From Caballeronia zhejiangensis (lineage in GTDB: Bacteria > Pseudomonadota > Gammaproteobacteria > Burkholderiales > Burkholderiaceae), in contig NZ_JFHD01000033.1 in NCBI RefSeq assembly GCF_000698575.1, forward strand, positions 1-64,000: a stretch of 64,000 nucleotides of DNA. The letters are read 5' to 3'. The position numbers were made by a program, and so were the translations under genes. Position 1 is the first letter of the stretch, and each line of letters opens with the position of its first letter. The notes under the pieces are model-generated. The model was not told where the DNA came from. It searched no databases and was given only the letters and a program-made list of their open reading frames with translations. Positions 49,351 through 57,489 of the stretch are shown here, piece after piece.

Positions 49351-49740
49351 AAAGTGGTTCGGACGTCGATTAAATCGACGCCGACTTGGTTGCTCGCGAT
49401 TAATGAAATCAACGATAGCGCGCGGGTTGAGCGACGCAAGTCAAATTTATTTTGTAACCGACCGAAGGGCCCTCCGCGTTAGGTGAGCCGACTTCGAGGA
49501 AAACGTCTAAGAGGGCCGCTGCTCCACGTGTTTCGCAAGTCGGTAAAAATGCTCGAGCCCAAAAAAAGACAAATCGCGCTTCACTTGTCTTCTCGGCTAG
49601 GTGAAAGTCATAAGCTCCGACGCAGTCATTGTCGGGTCGAACCAGTCATTTGTTACAGACCAAATTTTTCGGGTGGTTGACGAAGGCGTTTTCAGAAACT
49701 AGTTTTCATCTCGTCATTCGACTGCCCATTCGTCACGATC
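49351..49740. other. Divergent control region of the phage-like element
   Basis: 390 bp of AT-richer DNA between the leftward recE/recT/recombinase genes and the rightward YdaS-like gene. It includes a perfect 17-bp palindrome CGTCGATTAAATCGACG at 49364-49380, 14 bp before the recE start, a good repressor-operator candidate. No other gene is supported. Confidence 0.5.
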
Positions 49741-50013
49741 ATGAAAATCGCTGATTTCGAAAGTCCGGCCATTGACTGGCTGAGGCTGGCGATGTCGTTA
49801 TGCGGCGCGCAACCGGGCCTGGCGCGGCGACTGGGCAAGAGACGGACGTTCGTCAGGCAGTGGTTGCATCGAGAAGGCGAGGCGCCGATCGAGTACGTCG
49901 CGCTCGTGGCGCAGGCGGTGGATGATCCTCGCGTCACACACTTCACGCTGCGCCCAGACTGGACAGTCGCGGGTAGGCGTATTTATTCCTCACCACACGT
50001 TGCGCATATTTAA
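49741..50013 (+). CDS. YdaS/Cro-like DNA-binding protein
   Basis: A 90-residue protein with a Cro-type helix-turn-helix: CGAQPGLARRLGKRRTFVRQ and LHREGEAPIEYVALVAQAVD. This resembles YdaS antitoxin/Cro-family proteins of Rac-like prophages, which also carry recE and recT. It may control the divergent recE-recT-recombinase genes. The C-terminal tail after residue 70 is not conserved-looking. No toxin partner (YdaT) follows; the DNA beyond is T6SS remnant. Confidence 0.7.
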   Translation: MKIADFESPAIDWLRLAMSLCGAQPGLARRLGKRRTFVRQWLHREGEAPIEYVALVAQAVDDPRVTHFTLRPDWTVAGRRIYSSPHVAHI

Positions 50014-50162
50014 CGAAGCGAGGTCGCGATAGGCAGGGTCAAATGGCTGTCTCGACGGAAAAATTTAGGAGACCTACGTGGCCGCCGTGATTGATTTTGA
50101 CGGCGTGCCGGAACATCGACAAGGTGGCGTCCGATCGCATGGGTCTTCCAGCCCCCTTTCAT
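50010..50162 (-). pseudogene. Remnant of a Tli4-like immunity gene
   Basis: An ATG overlapping the previous stop (ATGA) begins MKGGWKTHAIGRHLVDVPA. This matches the start of the mature intact Tli4-like protein at 50546-51634 (CVGRYLIDLPGD). After about 18 residues the similarity stops and the frame turns to Arg/Ser-rich noise. The rest of the gene is missing, replaced by the YdaS-like gene region. Confidence 0.55.
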
Positions 50163-50527
50163 ACAAGATCCTTCTTGTGCCATTGCGCCAGTTTCGCGAT
50201 CTTCGATCGCATACATCGTGCCGTAGAGCGAGCGCGGGTGCTTGTCGCCATAGCTGCCTTGGTGGTCGAAACCAAAATGCTCATTCTGCTGACCAGGATT
50301 CTTTTGGCCGTGCGCAAAGATGCCAGCGTTCCAAGTCCAACAGGAAAAAGCGTCACAGATGTCCAAAACTTCCGCGGGGCCGTCGGCATGTTCTTCGGCC
50401 AGACTAACAGCACGGCAAAAACACACACCAGAAGAAGTGCGAGAAACATGACTGTCCAGAAGAACCTTGAGCGAGGGTCGTCTGGTTCCGGCTCTTCAAT
50501 TGGCAACAACGATAAATCAACGGCCAT
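50159..50527 (-). pseudogene. Fusion of a small membrane protein N-terminus to a lipase effector C-terminus
   Basis: The first ~73 residues (LPIEEPEPDDPRSRFFWTVM, then LLLVCVFAVLLVWP and KFWTSVTLFPVGLGTLASL) form a two-helix membrane protein N-terminus of a type seen near Burkholderia T6SS genes. The following bases encode, in a second frame, NEHFGFDHQGSYGDKHPRSL and YGTMYAI, then back in the first frame KIAKLAQWHKKDLV. Removing one G after GCGATC joins them. This matches the end of the other lipase ghost (IDHEGAYN, TLWAIVRI), so it is the C-terminus of a second Tle effector. Confidence 0.55.
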
Positions 50528-50545
50528 ATTAGTACGCCTGATACG

Positions 50546-51634
50546 CTAGAAAGCATTGGGACGGCGCCGAAGCGTTCGGGATACCGCATCCCATAGCGCG
50601 ATGGCTTCACCCTCGGTCAACGATGCTTTGGTGACCGGTTCTCCTTTCGTGAAGAAATTGGAGGCACCCACGTCCATGTCCAGCAGCAGATAGGGAGAGG
50701 CCGCGCCACTTGCGTAGTTTGTCTCCAGCGAAAATCGGAAGCCGTGTACCGGAGGCGTATCAACGGTAAGGGCAGCGATCAGCGATTCCTCGGCCTTCAT
50801 GCCTCCGACCGTGTCGAAGGAGCCAGTCCGCAGAAAGCGGCCCTCCGCAGCTTTGAGGGCGTAGCTCACAGTCTCGTCTTTGATCCGTCTAAGCAGTGTA
50901 TCGCCGGGCTTCATGTTTCCGAAGGTTTCGATGCTGAAGCCGACGTCAGGTTTGTCCGGCAGTGCGAAAAACGATTGAATTTCCTCGTCTTCGGAGACTG
51001 CTTTTCCTGGAAGAAATCCGCCGACAAAGCATGCGCCTGGCTGAGTCGGAATCACATCGTCGCGGCGCCCCTCTAGCTTTTCGAGAAGGTCGAAAACACG
51101 ACGGCTCTTTTCGGGAACATCATTCTTGACAGGCAGATCGTTTAACCAAGGTTGATCTCTGTCCTCGGAATGAAGGAAGTCCACCGCATCGATGTTCAGC
51201 TTGATTTGATATCCGCGATCCCACTTATAGGCTTCAATAAACCGAACAGCGTCGCTCGGGGAAGCCCTACTTCCCAAAGAAACAAAATATCGGCTGTGAT
51301 CGATGTTCCGTACCTTTCCATATTCGTACAGGTAACGGTAGCCAGTGGGACTTTTCGTAGCCTTCAGTTCCACCTCCAATTGTTCCATGTCATGTTCAAA
51401 CTGTTCCTGCGTCTTGGAACTGAAATCGACTATGACACCCTGCAACTTCACTACGCCTGCCGAGCGGACGTCCCCTGGCAGGTCGATTAGATAGCGCCCC
51501 ACGCAACGAGGTTTCAAATCTGTTGTCGTATTCATCACGGTTTTCTTTTCCTGCTCTGTCAGATCCCTACTCTTCTGCTGACATGCGCTCGTCAGCACTG
51601 CGACCCCTATCAGTACTGCCCCAATCGCGCGCAT
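50546..51634 (-). CDS. Tli4-like T6SS immunity lipoprotein
   Basis: A 362-residue, apparently intact protein. The signal peptide has a lipobox VLTSAC at residues 14-19, so it should be an outer-membrane-anchored periplasmic lipoprotein. The mature part contains CVGRYLIDLPGDVRSAGVV, typical of Tli4-type proteins that neutralise Tle phospholipase effectors. ATG at 51634 overlaps the stop of the chimeric vgrG-lipase ghost (TGATG), the normal effector-immunity layout. Its cognate effector here has lost the catalytic core. Confidence 0.75.
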   Translation of the reverse strand: MRAIGAVLIGVAVLTSACQQKSRDLTEQEKKTVMNTTTDLKPRCVGRYLIDLPGDVRSAGVVKLQGVIVDFSSKTQEQFEHDMEQLEVELKATKSPTGYRYLYEYGKVRNIDHSRYFVSLGSRASPSDAVRFIEAYKWDRGYQIKLNIDAVDFLHSEDRDQPWLNDLPVKNDVPEKSRRVFDLLEKLEGRRDDVIPTQPGACFVGGFLPGKAVSEDEEIQSFFALPDKPDVGFSIETFGNMKPGDTLLRRIKDETVSYALKAAEGRFLRTGSFDTVGGMKAEESLIAALTVDTPPVHGFRFSLETNYASGAASPYLLLDMDVGASNFFTKGEPVTKASLTEGEAIALWDAVSRTLRRRPNAF

Positions 51635-52155
51635 CACTTGTATTCCATCGTTGTACCCTTCACATTGCCGACGATCCGAACAATGGCCCAGAGCGTAAAG
51701 AATTGTGGCGGGTGCGGTTGGGGCGTTGGGTTGTATGCGCCTTCGTGGTCAATTCCGCTGAATCCAATGCATGCCTTCGAGAAATGCTTCGGCGCACTCC
51801 CAGACCGTACTGGCACGGTACCGTCGCCGTTGTCGCTCGCAGGTCCAATCTTGAATGTCTTGGAAACGGGCAAACTCAGCGACGATTCAGTAAGATTGCA
51901 TAAATTGCTTCCCATGATGCCAGGCACAAAGATCACTGGAATGATCCGCTGCGGCACCATAACGCAAACTGCGATGCTATCGTCGGAGGGCGACGTGACC
52001 GTCAAGACCACTGGCTCGCCCATCTTCTCCGAGATATGATGCGCCGTCACTGACAGGAGCGCCGCACTGTCTGCGCTCGGCACTTCAAGGTGCTGCGACT
52101 GACGCCCCGTCACCAGGCTCGTGATCCGCTCTGCTGCGTCCAATAAGCTGGACAT
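51634..52155 (-). pseudogene. vgrG N-terminus fused to an internally deleted lipase effector
   Basis: Residues 1-48 (starting SSLLDAAERITSLVTGRQSQ) parallel the start of the second vgrG (RVTGRQSQHLEV, LSVSSHHISEKMG). At about residue 50 it turns into VMVPQRIIPVIFVPGIMGSNL, the oxyanion-strand start of a Tle-type alpha/beta hydrolase. Only some 20 residues later it jumps to the C-terminal part DGTVPVRSGSAPK, GIDHEGAYN and TLWAIVRIVGNVK. The GxSxG nucleophile region and all VgrG spike domains are missing. A single uninterrupted frame results, so it may still be translated, but as no active enzyme. Confidence 0.8.
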
Positions 52156-52175
52156 GGTCATACACTCCTTTCTCT

Positions 52176-52220
52176 GCAATGCTATCGATGCTTGCCAGAA
52201 AGCAAGCGGTGATCAGTCTT
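52176..52220. repeat. Upstream repeat of vgrG copy 1
   Basis: GCAATGCTATCGATGC, then GCTTGC-CAGAAA-GCAAGC hairpin, then GGTGATCAG. About 80 percent identical to 60737-60780 before the second vgrG. Confidence 0.6.
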
Positions 52221-52433
52221 CGCATGGATGCGCCATTGGCATCGGACCATAGCTCATTGGCAATCGATCTGTAAGGGGGAAATGTCTTAGTTATCCGTAT
52301 TCCTGATCTTTCTCAAAGCGCGATAGCATCTCACGTTCGGACGTGATATACGTTGCCGCCTCATCGAATTAACGGCACGCGGTCTCGTCTCTAGGCGATT
52401 GCTCTCGTTACCGCGCTTAAAGCATATTCAAGC

Positions 52434-53822
52434 ATGTTGGTGCATATTCCGTCCGATTCTCGACACCTCACTTCGCACGCGGTCATTGACGCGTCCGATC
52501 GATCTGCCTCCGCGCCGCAGCGATCATCCGAATTGCACATCGACATGGAGATCGCGAGTGTCGATCAACGGCTCGGCGATCAACTCGATGCGATCCTGCA
52601 TCACCCCGACTTCCAGCGGCTCGAAGCGGCCTGGCGGGGCTTGAAGTTTCTGGTCGACCACACAGACTTTCGCAAGAATGTGCACATCGAAGTGCTCGAC
52701 GTCGACAAGGAAACGCTGCGGCGGGATTTCGAAGACGCACCCGACGTCGTTCAGAGCGGCCTGTTCCGACACACCTACACCGAGGAATACGACACACCGG
52801 GGGGCCAGCCGATCGCTGCTCTGATCTCAAACTACGCATTCGATCGCAGCCCGCAGGATATGGCGCTGTTGCGCGACATTTCGAAAGTGTCCGCCGCCGC
52901 ACACATGCCGTTCATCGGCGGGGTGTCGCCTGAATTCTTCGGCAAGGCATCAATGGAAGATGTCGTCGCAATTCGCGACCTGCGCGGCCATTTCGAACGC
53001 GCCGAATATTTTCGATGGAACAGTCTGCGCAAGACGGACGATGCGCGTTATCTGGGTCTGACGCTGCCGCGCTTTCTGGCGCGTCTTCCGTACGGTGCTG
53101 ATACGACACCGGTGCGCTCATTCAACTACACCGAGGCGGTGAACCATTCGAATGGCGCCGGATATCTCTGGGCGAACGCGTCGTTCGCTTTCGCCACCAA
53201 TCTCGTGCGAAGCTTCGTGCGCAACGGCTGGTGCATCCAGATCCGCGGGCCGCGCGCGGGCGGGATCGTCGAGAACCTGCCCACGCAACTGTACGCGCTC
53301 GGCGCCGGCAATCTCGCCAAGATTCGCACCGATGCACTCGTGCCCGAGACGCGTGAGTTCGAGTTCGCTCATATCGGTCTGATCGCGCTGTCGCATTTCC
53401 AAAATCACGATGACGCGTGCTTCTACTCCGCGCACTCCGTTCAGAAGCCCGAGGACTTCGACACCAAGGAAGCGAGCGCCAACAGCCGCGTCAATGCCCG
53501 CTTGCCTTACATCTTTCTGCTCTCGCGAATCGCGCATCATCTGAAGATGATCCAGCGCGAGAACATCGGTACGACCAAGGACCGGCGGCTGCTGGAGCTC
53601 GAGCTCAACACCTGGGTCAAGACGCTCGTCACCGAAATGACCGCGCCTGGCGACGACTTGCAGGCCTCGCACCCGCTGCGCGAGGCGCGCGTGGAGGTGG
53701 AAGACATCGAGGACAACCCGGGGTTCTTTCGCATGAAGCTCTTTATCGTGCCGCATTTCCAGATCGAGGGCATGGACATCGGTCTCTCGCTCACTTCGCA
53801 GATGCCCAGGGCGAAGAATTGA
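52434..53822 (+). CDS. tssC: T6SS contractile sheath large subunit TssC, probably 5'-truncated
   Basis: A 462-residue frame. From about residue 36 it is a full TssC/VipB sequence: LDAILHHPDFQRLEAAWRGL, DFEDAPDVVQSGLFRHTYTE, AAHMPFIGGVSPEFFGK and the C-terminal DIEDNPGFFRMKLFIVPHFQ. The first ~35 residues are Ser/His-rich and unlike TssC, and the usual 30 to 60 extra N-terminal residues and the tssB gene are absent. So the locus was cut just upstream. It lies 64 bp before tssK, without hcp or tssE between. Confidence 0.85.
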   Translation: MLVHIPSDSRHLTSHAVIDASDRSASAPQRSSELHIDMEIASVDQRLGDQLDAILHHPDFQRLEAAWRGLKFLVDHTDFRKNVHIEVLDVDKETLRRDFEDAPDVVQSGLFRHTYTEEYDTPGGQPIAALISNYAFDRSPQDMALLRDISKVSAAAHMPFIGGVSPEFFGKASMEDVVAIRDLRGHFERAEYFRWNSLRKTDDARYLGLTLPRFLARLPYGADTTPVRSFNYTEAVNHSNGAGYLWANASFAFATNLVRSFVRNGWCIQIRGPRAGGIVENLPTQLYALGAGNLAKIRTDALVPETREFEFAHIGLIALSHFQNHDDACFYSAHSVQKPEDFDTKEASANSRVNARLPYIFLLSRIAHHLKMIQRENIGTTKDRRLLELELNTWVKTLVTEMTAPGDDLQASHPLREARVEVEDIEDNPGFFRMKLFIVPHFQIEGMDIGLSLTSQMPRAKN

Positions 53823-53886
53823 ACCCGTTCAATCCGGCGGAAGCGTGTCGAAACGCGCTCCCGGCGACATCAAGACCTTCAACCTT

Positions 53887-54741
53887 ATGAAAATAACGAG
53901 ACCCCTATGGGCACAAGGCGTCTTTATGACGCCGCAGCACTTCCAGCAACAAGCGTTGTGGGAGCAGCTCGCGAACGCGCGCATCGCCGAGATGGCGAGC
54001 CCCGATCCTTGGGGCGTGATCGACGTGGCAGTCGACAAACAGGCGCTGGGCATCGATCGTGTGCAGTTCACCAAGCTGGTACTGCGCTTGCCCGATGGGA
54101 CGCTCATCGACAGCGACACGTCCGACTGGCTCCCGGCCGCGCGCAGTCTCGATGACGTCGGCTCGCAATACGATGCGATAACGGTGCTCGCGGGTGTGGC
54201 GCTCGTCGATGCGCAAGGCGGCAACTGCATCGAGCCTGGGGCGAAACCCGCCCGGCCACGCCGGTTCGTGCGGGAGTATCTGCACGTCGCTGATTTGTAC
54301 GGCGAAGGTAAGGAAGAAATCAGCGTCGAACGCCACGCCGTCTCTTTGCTGTTCGATTTCGAGGCGGGCGGCGATTACGTGACGTGCCCGGTTGCGCGCT
54401 TTATCCGCAATGCGCAGGGACGCTTCGAACTCGATGCGGCCTTCGTGCCGCCGTGCCTGTTCTTGTCGGCCAATACGATGTTGACGACACGCATGAAGCG
54501 CCTGTCGGAAATCCTCAGCGCGAAGAGCGCGAGCCTGGCGGTACGCCGGCGCGAACGTTCGGACCAGATCGCCGACTACGCGGTCGCCGACGTCTCGCTC
54601 TTCTGGCTGCTGCACAGCGTGAACTCGTCCTGGCCGGAACTCGCGCGGCTGGTGCAGGCACCGAATCAGCATCCGGAGCGGCTCTATGCGCTGCTTTCGC
54701 GGCTGGCGGGTTCGCTTCTGACTTTCTCCACGACGGAGACG
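53887..54741 (+). pseudogene. tssK: T6SS baseplate protein TssK, 3'-truncated
   Basis: Starts MKITRPLWAQGVFMTPQHFQ, the TssK signature, and follows the family to about residue 283 (RLYALLSRLAGSLLTFSTTE). There it should continue for another ~160 residues with the C-terminal domain that contacts TssL. Instead the frame runs antisense through a DNA methyltransferase fragment to 55101. The last real TssK residues are thus at about 54735-54741. No tssL, tssM or tssJ follows, so the secretion apparatus is not encoded here. Confidence 0.85.
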
Positions 54742-54744
54742 TTG

Positions 54745-55020
54745 GTCGTCGCTGCGTGTCGGACGATCGAAGGTCCACACCGTCGACTGGCTACGGTCGC
54801 CCAACCATCGATGCGCCGCGCCGGGCTTGGCCCCGTAGAGGACCGGTTCATGGCGCCAGTGATAGTCGTGGTGGCCCAGCACGAAGTTCGGTTTGACCCA
54901 CACGCCGACTTGCGCAAGCCGCCAGCCCGCGTCCATGAACGCCCGCCTGAAATTCAGCTCTTCGGTGTCGGCATGGAACACGTAGGCGGCAGCGCCGGGC
55001 GCCTCGTCTACGACGATCTA
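54745..55020 (-). pseudogene. DNA adenine methyltransferase fragment
   Basis: On the minus strand the frame reads DEAPGAAAYVFHADTEELNF, RRAFMDAGWRLAQVGVWVK, VLGHHDYHWRHEPVLYGAKP and TVWTFDRPTRSD. This is the central part of a phage-type N6/N4 DNA methyltransferase (the domain often fused to ParB-like nucleases). Both ends are missing: a TAG precedes it and the tssK junction ends it before the expected HPTMKP motif. Confidence 0.7.
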
Positions 55021-55077
55021 AGCTTGCTGGCCGATGCGGAAGTCCTCGCGATGCGACGCGACGCACAACGACGCGAC

Positions 55078-56472
55078 CTAGTTGAATCTCTCACGAAATG
55101 ACTTGGTGTCGCGCTCGCGATCAAGCGACGCTGCGCCGTACTGAAGCGGGATAAGCAGCATGAACGCGATGCACAGCCAGAGCGTCAAATCGACGTTCAT
55201 CACGCCCGGTGCAATCTTGTGCAAACAGAGCGCAAACAGTGAAAGAGAAAGCATGCCAATCGCCCATACCACCGACAGAAGTGGAACGTGCTGCTCAGGC
55301 GGAAACTTGACCGGCGACGGTGCTACGCTCACCAGATTTAATGCCGCGCCCCCACGTCGCGGTGTGACCACCAGTTGCGCCCCCTGAGACTGCTTGACCA
55401 TCTCCGCCGCGAGCGCCTGAATCAGCCATCCGGTGACTGGCCCTGGCAAGCCTAACGCACGGTCGAGGTCCTGTTCCTGCACGCTCAGGTCTGCATCGCG
55501 CGCGGCGCCTGCTGTCGCGTTTTTCATCTGCTTTTCCAGATTGCTGAACCACAGATGACGGATTTTCTTCTGCGGCGCTTGTTCCGCGCGTAGCAAAGTC
55601 GTCAGCGCTGCGCCCGCCGTCTCGGGTTCGGCGTAAATCGCACGCAGAATGCACGCGCTCGCCTTGAGGTCCTTCGCGCGGGCAAAGACTTTTGGCGTAG
55701 TGATTAGCACCGCGACGCCCGCTTCAGAGAACGTTCCCGCTTCATCCCGCTCGTGCAGCTGAAGCGCTATGACCAGTTGGTAATCCGATACCTGTTCGTT
55801 AAACCAAGCGTCGAGCAGTGGCACGTCGGCCCCGAGCGGTAGCCACAGAATTTCAGGCTGACCGGGCAAGTCGAGCTTGCGCCACGACCGCTCCAAAAGA
55901 AGTTTCTGGCTCTCATCAGATGCATGCAACAGTACTTCGAGCTTACCGTTACGCGTAACCTTCTTGATGGCATCCGTCAGATGCGTCAACAGCCGTTCCA
56001 TTACCTGTTCCTGCCGACTTTCGCCAACCGACGCGTCCACGCCTCCGATTTGCAACGCCTTCTTCGGATTGATCGGCGGCGACGGCTCAAGACCAAGCAT
56101 TCGAGCAGCAAGATCCTTCTCCGCTGTCAACACCACGCTGTCGATTAGCACAAGATGCGCACGCGCCCAATGCTGCCAGTTGGCGAAATGTATTGTACGA
56201 AGTAGATTCCACCATCTCGACCGGCGCCACAGGTCTTCGAAGAACTTACTGTGGAGCATGCAACACAAAGCAATCGTGAGCAGTGCTGGCGCGATGACTA
56301 TGTCGAGCAAGAACTTCTCCGACATGGTTGTCTGGCCTTTGGGCCACTTCCAAATCGTCAAAGCGACCGCAATGAGTTCTATCAGCACGTACAGTCCAGC
56401 GTAAAACCAACCAGACGGCGGCTTCTGAAGTTCCTGCTCTACTGCGTCCGGGACGGGCCACTTCATGTTCAT
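55078..56472 (-). CDS. T6SS-island membrane protein of unknown function
   Basis: A 464-residue protein, start MNMKWPVPDAVEQ (or ATG at 56466). Two N-terminal transmembrane helices (FYAGLYVLIELIAVALTIW and IVIAPALLTIALCCML), a large cytosolic or periplasmic domain of about 300 residues, and two C-terminal helices (LLSVVWAIGMLSLSLFALCL and LTLWLCIAFMLLIPLQYGAA). No catalytic motif is recognised. It overlaps the PAAR gene end by four bases, so it is coupled to it and may help load or fold the PAAR-linked effector. Family unknown to me. Confidence 0.8.
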   Translation of the reverse strand: MNMKWPVPDAVEQELQKPPSGWFYAGLYVLIELIAVALTIWKWPKGQTTMSEKFLLDIVIAPALLTIALCCMLHSKFFEDLWRRSRWWNLLRTIHFANWQHWARAHLVLIDSVVLTAEKDLAARMLGLEPSPPINPKKALQIGGVDASVGESRQEQVMERLLTHLTDAIKKVTRNGKLEVLLHASDESQKLLLERSWRKLDLPGQPEILWLPLGADVPLLDAWFNEQVSDYQLVIALQLHERDEAGTFSEAGVAVLITTPKVFARAKDLKASACILRAIYAEPETAGAALTTLLRAEQAPQKKIRHLWFSNLEKQMKNATAGAARDADLSVQEQDLDRALGLPGPVTGWLIQALAAEMVKQSQGAQLVVTPRRGGAALNLVSVAPSPVKFPPEQHVPLLSVVWAIGMLSLSLFALCLHKIAPGVMNVDLTLWLCIAFMLLIPLQYGAASLDRERDTKSFRERFN

Positions 56473-56726
56473 GTGATGCTCATCCCCGTGGCACTGGCGA
56501 TCACCAGGCTCCCGCATTGCGTCCGACAGTGATGAACGATCCAACCGCGGCCCCCCTCGCTGTAGCCCGTTCCACACTCAACGATTGGATTGTCACCATG
56601 CTCCGGGCATGAAACGATGTCGTTCAGCAACGCGACTTTTCGACCGTCAAGACCGAACGTAGAAGACGCCGTTTTTACAAACCCCTTGTGCGTGGTTTCG
56701 TCACCAAGACAGACTGGATTGCTCAT
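56469..56726 (-). CDS. PAAR domain protein (T6SS spike tip)
   Basis: An 85-residue stand-alone PAAR protein. It starts MSNPVCLGDETTHKGFVKTA and has the zinc-site Cys and His spread through IVSCPEHGDNPIVECG and VHHCRTQCGSL. It should cap a VgrG trimer. Its start overlaps the stop of the immunity lipoprotein gene, so lipoprotein, PAAR and membrane protein form one unit. Confidence 0.85.
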   Translation of the reverse strand: MSNPVCLGDETTHKGFVKTASSTFGLDGRKVALLNDIVSCPEHGDNPIVECGTGYSEGGRGWIVHHCRTQCGSLVIASATGMSIT

Positions 56727-57427
56727 TTCTTCGTAGCCTTCGAGTCATGAATTGAGTTGTCACAAGCGTAGTGCTTTTGGCCCGACGGGGTTGCAAGATT
56801 TCGCGGCAATTGTGCATCGGACTCTATCCCAACACCTTTTGGTAGCTTTGCGTCTTGTCCGTACACGTAGCCTGGTGCCAATGGAACTCTGTCAGTGTAA
56901 GTGTCGCCAGCGTCACTAATCTTCTGTGTTATGTATAAGGAATCTTTTGTTACCGACATGAGATAATCCCCCGAGCTTTTTACAGAATCAAAGCTTTTGG
57001 CGTGGTCGTCATATTGAAGCCAGTTAAACGACCGTCCTCCATCCGACGAGTAGGCAAGGTAATTAATACAACCTCGATCGCCGCACAGATTGGTTGACAC
57101 AGTCGGAATCACAACATTCATTCCTGTGGGATCGTCCACCACGAGTTCTCCGCGAAATCCTGCTGGCCACGTTAGTCCAATCTTCGTTCGAACACCGGAT
57201 TTCGTATCGTTGTACCAAGTATCTCCCGAGCAGTCGTTATAGTTCTCAAGCGTAATGAATCTGTGGTCGTCAACTCGGTACACTACTTGCGGTGGCACAC
57301 TGTAAGTTGTATCACGCGTACCTGTCGCGCTAGCGTTGGCACCCAGATTCGTCTCTGCCACAGGTCGCTCTTCGCAACCCGCAAACGTCACGATTATCAA
57401 GAAACCAACTAAAAATCTCCTCAGCAT
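56723..57427 (-). CDS. Tli3-like T6SS immunity lipoprotein
   Basis: A 234-residue protein with a lipoprotein signal (FLIIVTFAGC, Cys about residue 18). The mature domain has VVYRVDDHRFITLENYNDC, CGDRGCINYLAYSSDGGRSF and ends in a Lys-rich tail. This resembles Tli3-like immunity proteins that block Tle3 phospholipases in the periplasm. An A/G-rich Shine-Dalgarno (AAGGGGGG) precedes ATG at 57427. It is intact, although the adjoining effector is a remnant and its last codons are now just upstream of this gene. Confidence 0.75.
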   Translation of the reverse strand: MLRRFLVGFLIIVTFAGCEERPVAETNLGANASATGTRDTTYSVPPQVVYRVDDHRFITLENYNDCSGDTWYNDTKSGVRTKIGLTWPAGFRGELVVDDPTGMNVVIPTVSTNLCGDRGCINYLAYSSDGGRSFNWLQYDDHAKSFDSVKSSGDYLMSVTKDSLYITQKISDAGDTYTDRVPLAPGYVYGQDAKLPKGVGIESDAQLPRNLATPSGQKHYACDNSIHDSKATKK

Positions 57428-57489
57428 ACGCCCCCCTTTTTCTGTGATCCAGTGGTATTAGTCGGATCCGAGAATTTGTCCGAGTTCTG

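Noticed and set aside
53905..54981. 358-codon minus-strand frame across tssK
   Set aside because: Only its first ~80 residues are a methyltransferase fragment; the rest is the antisense of tssK.
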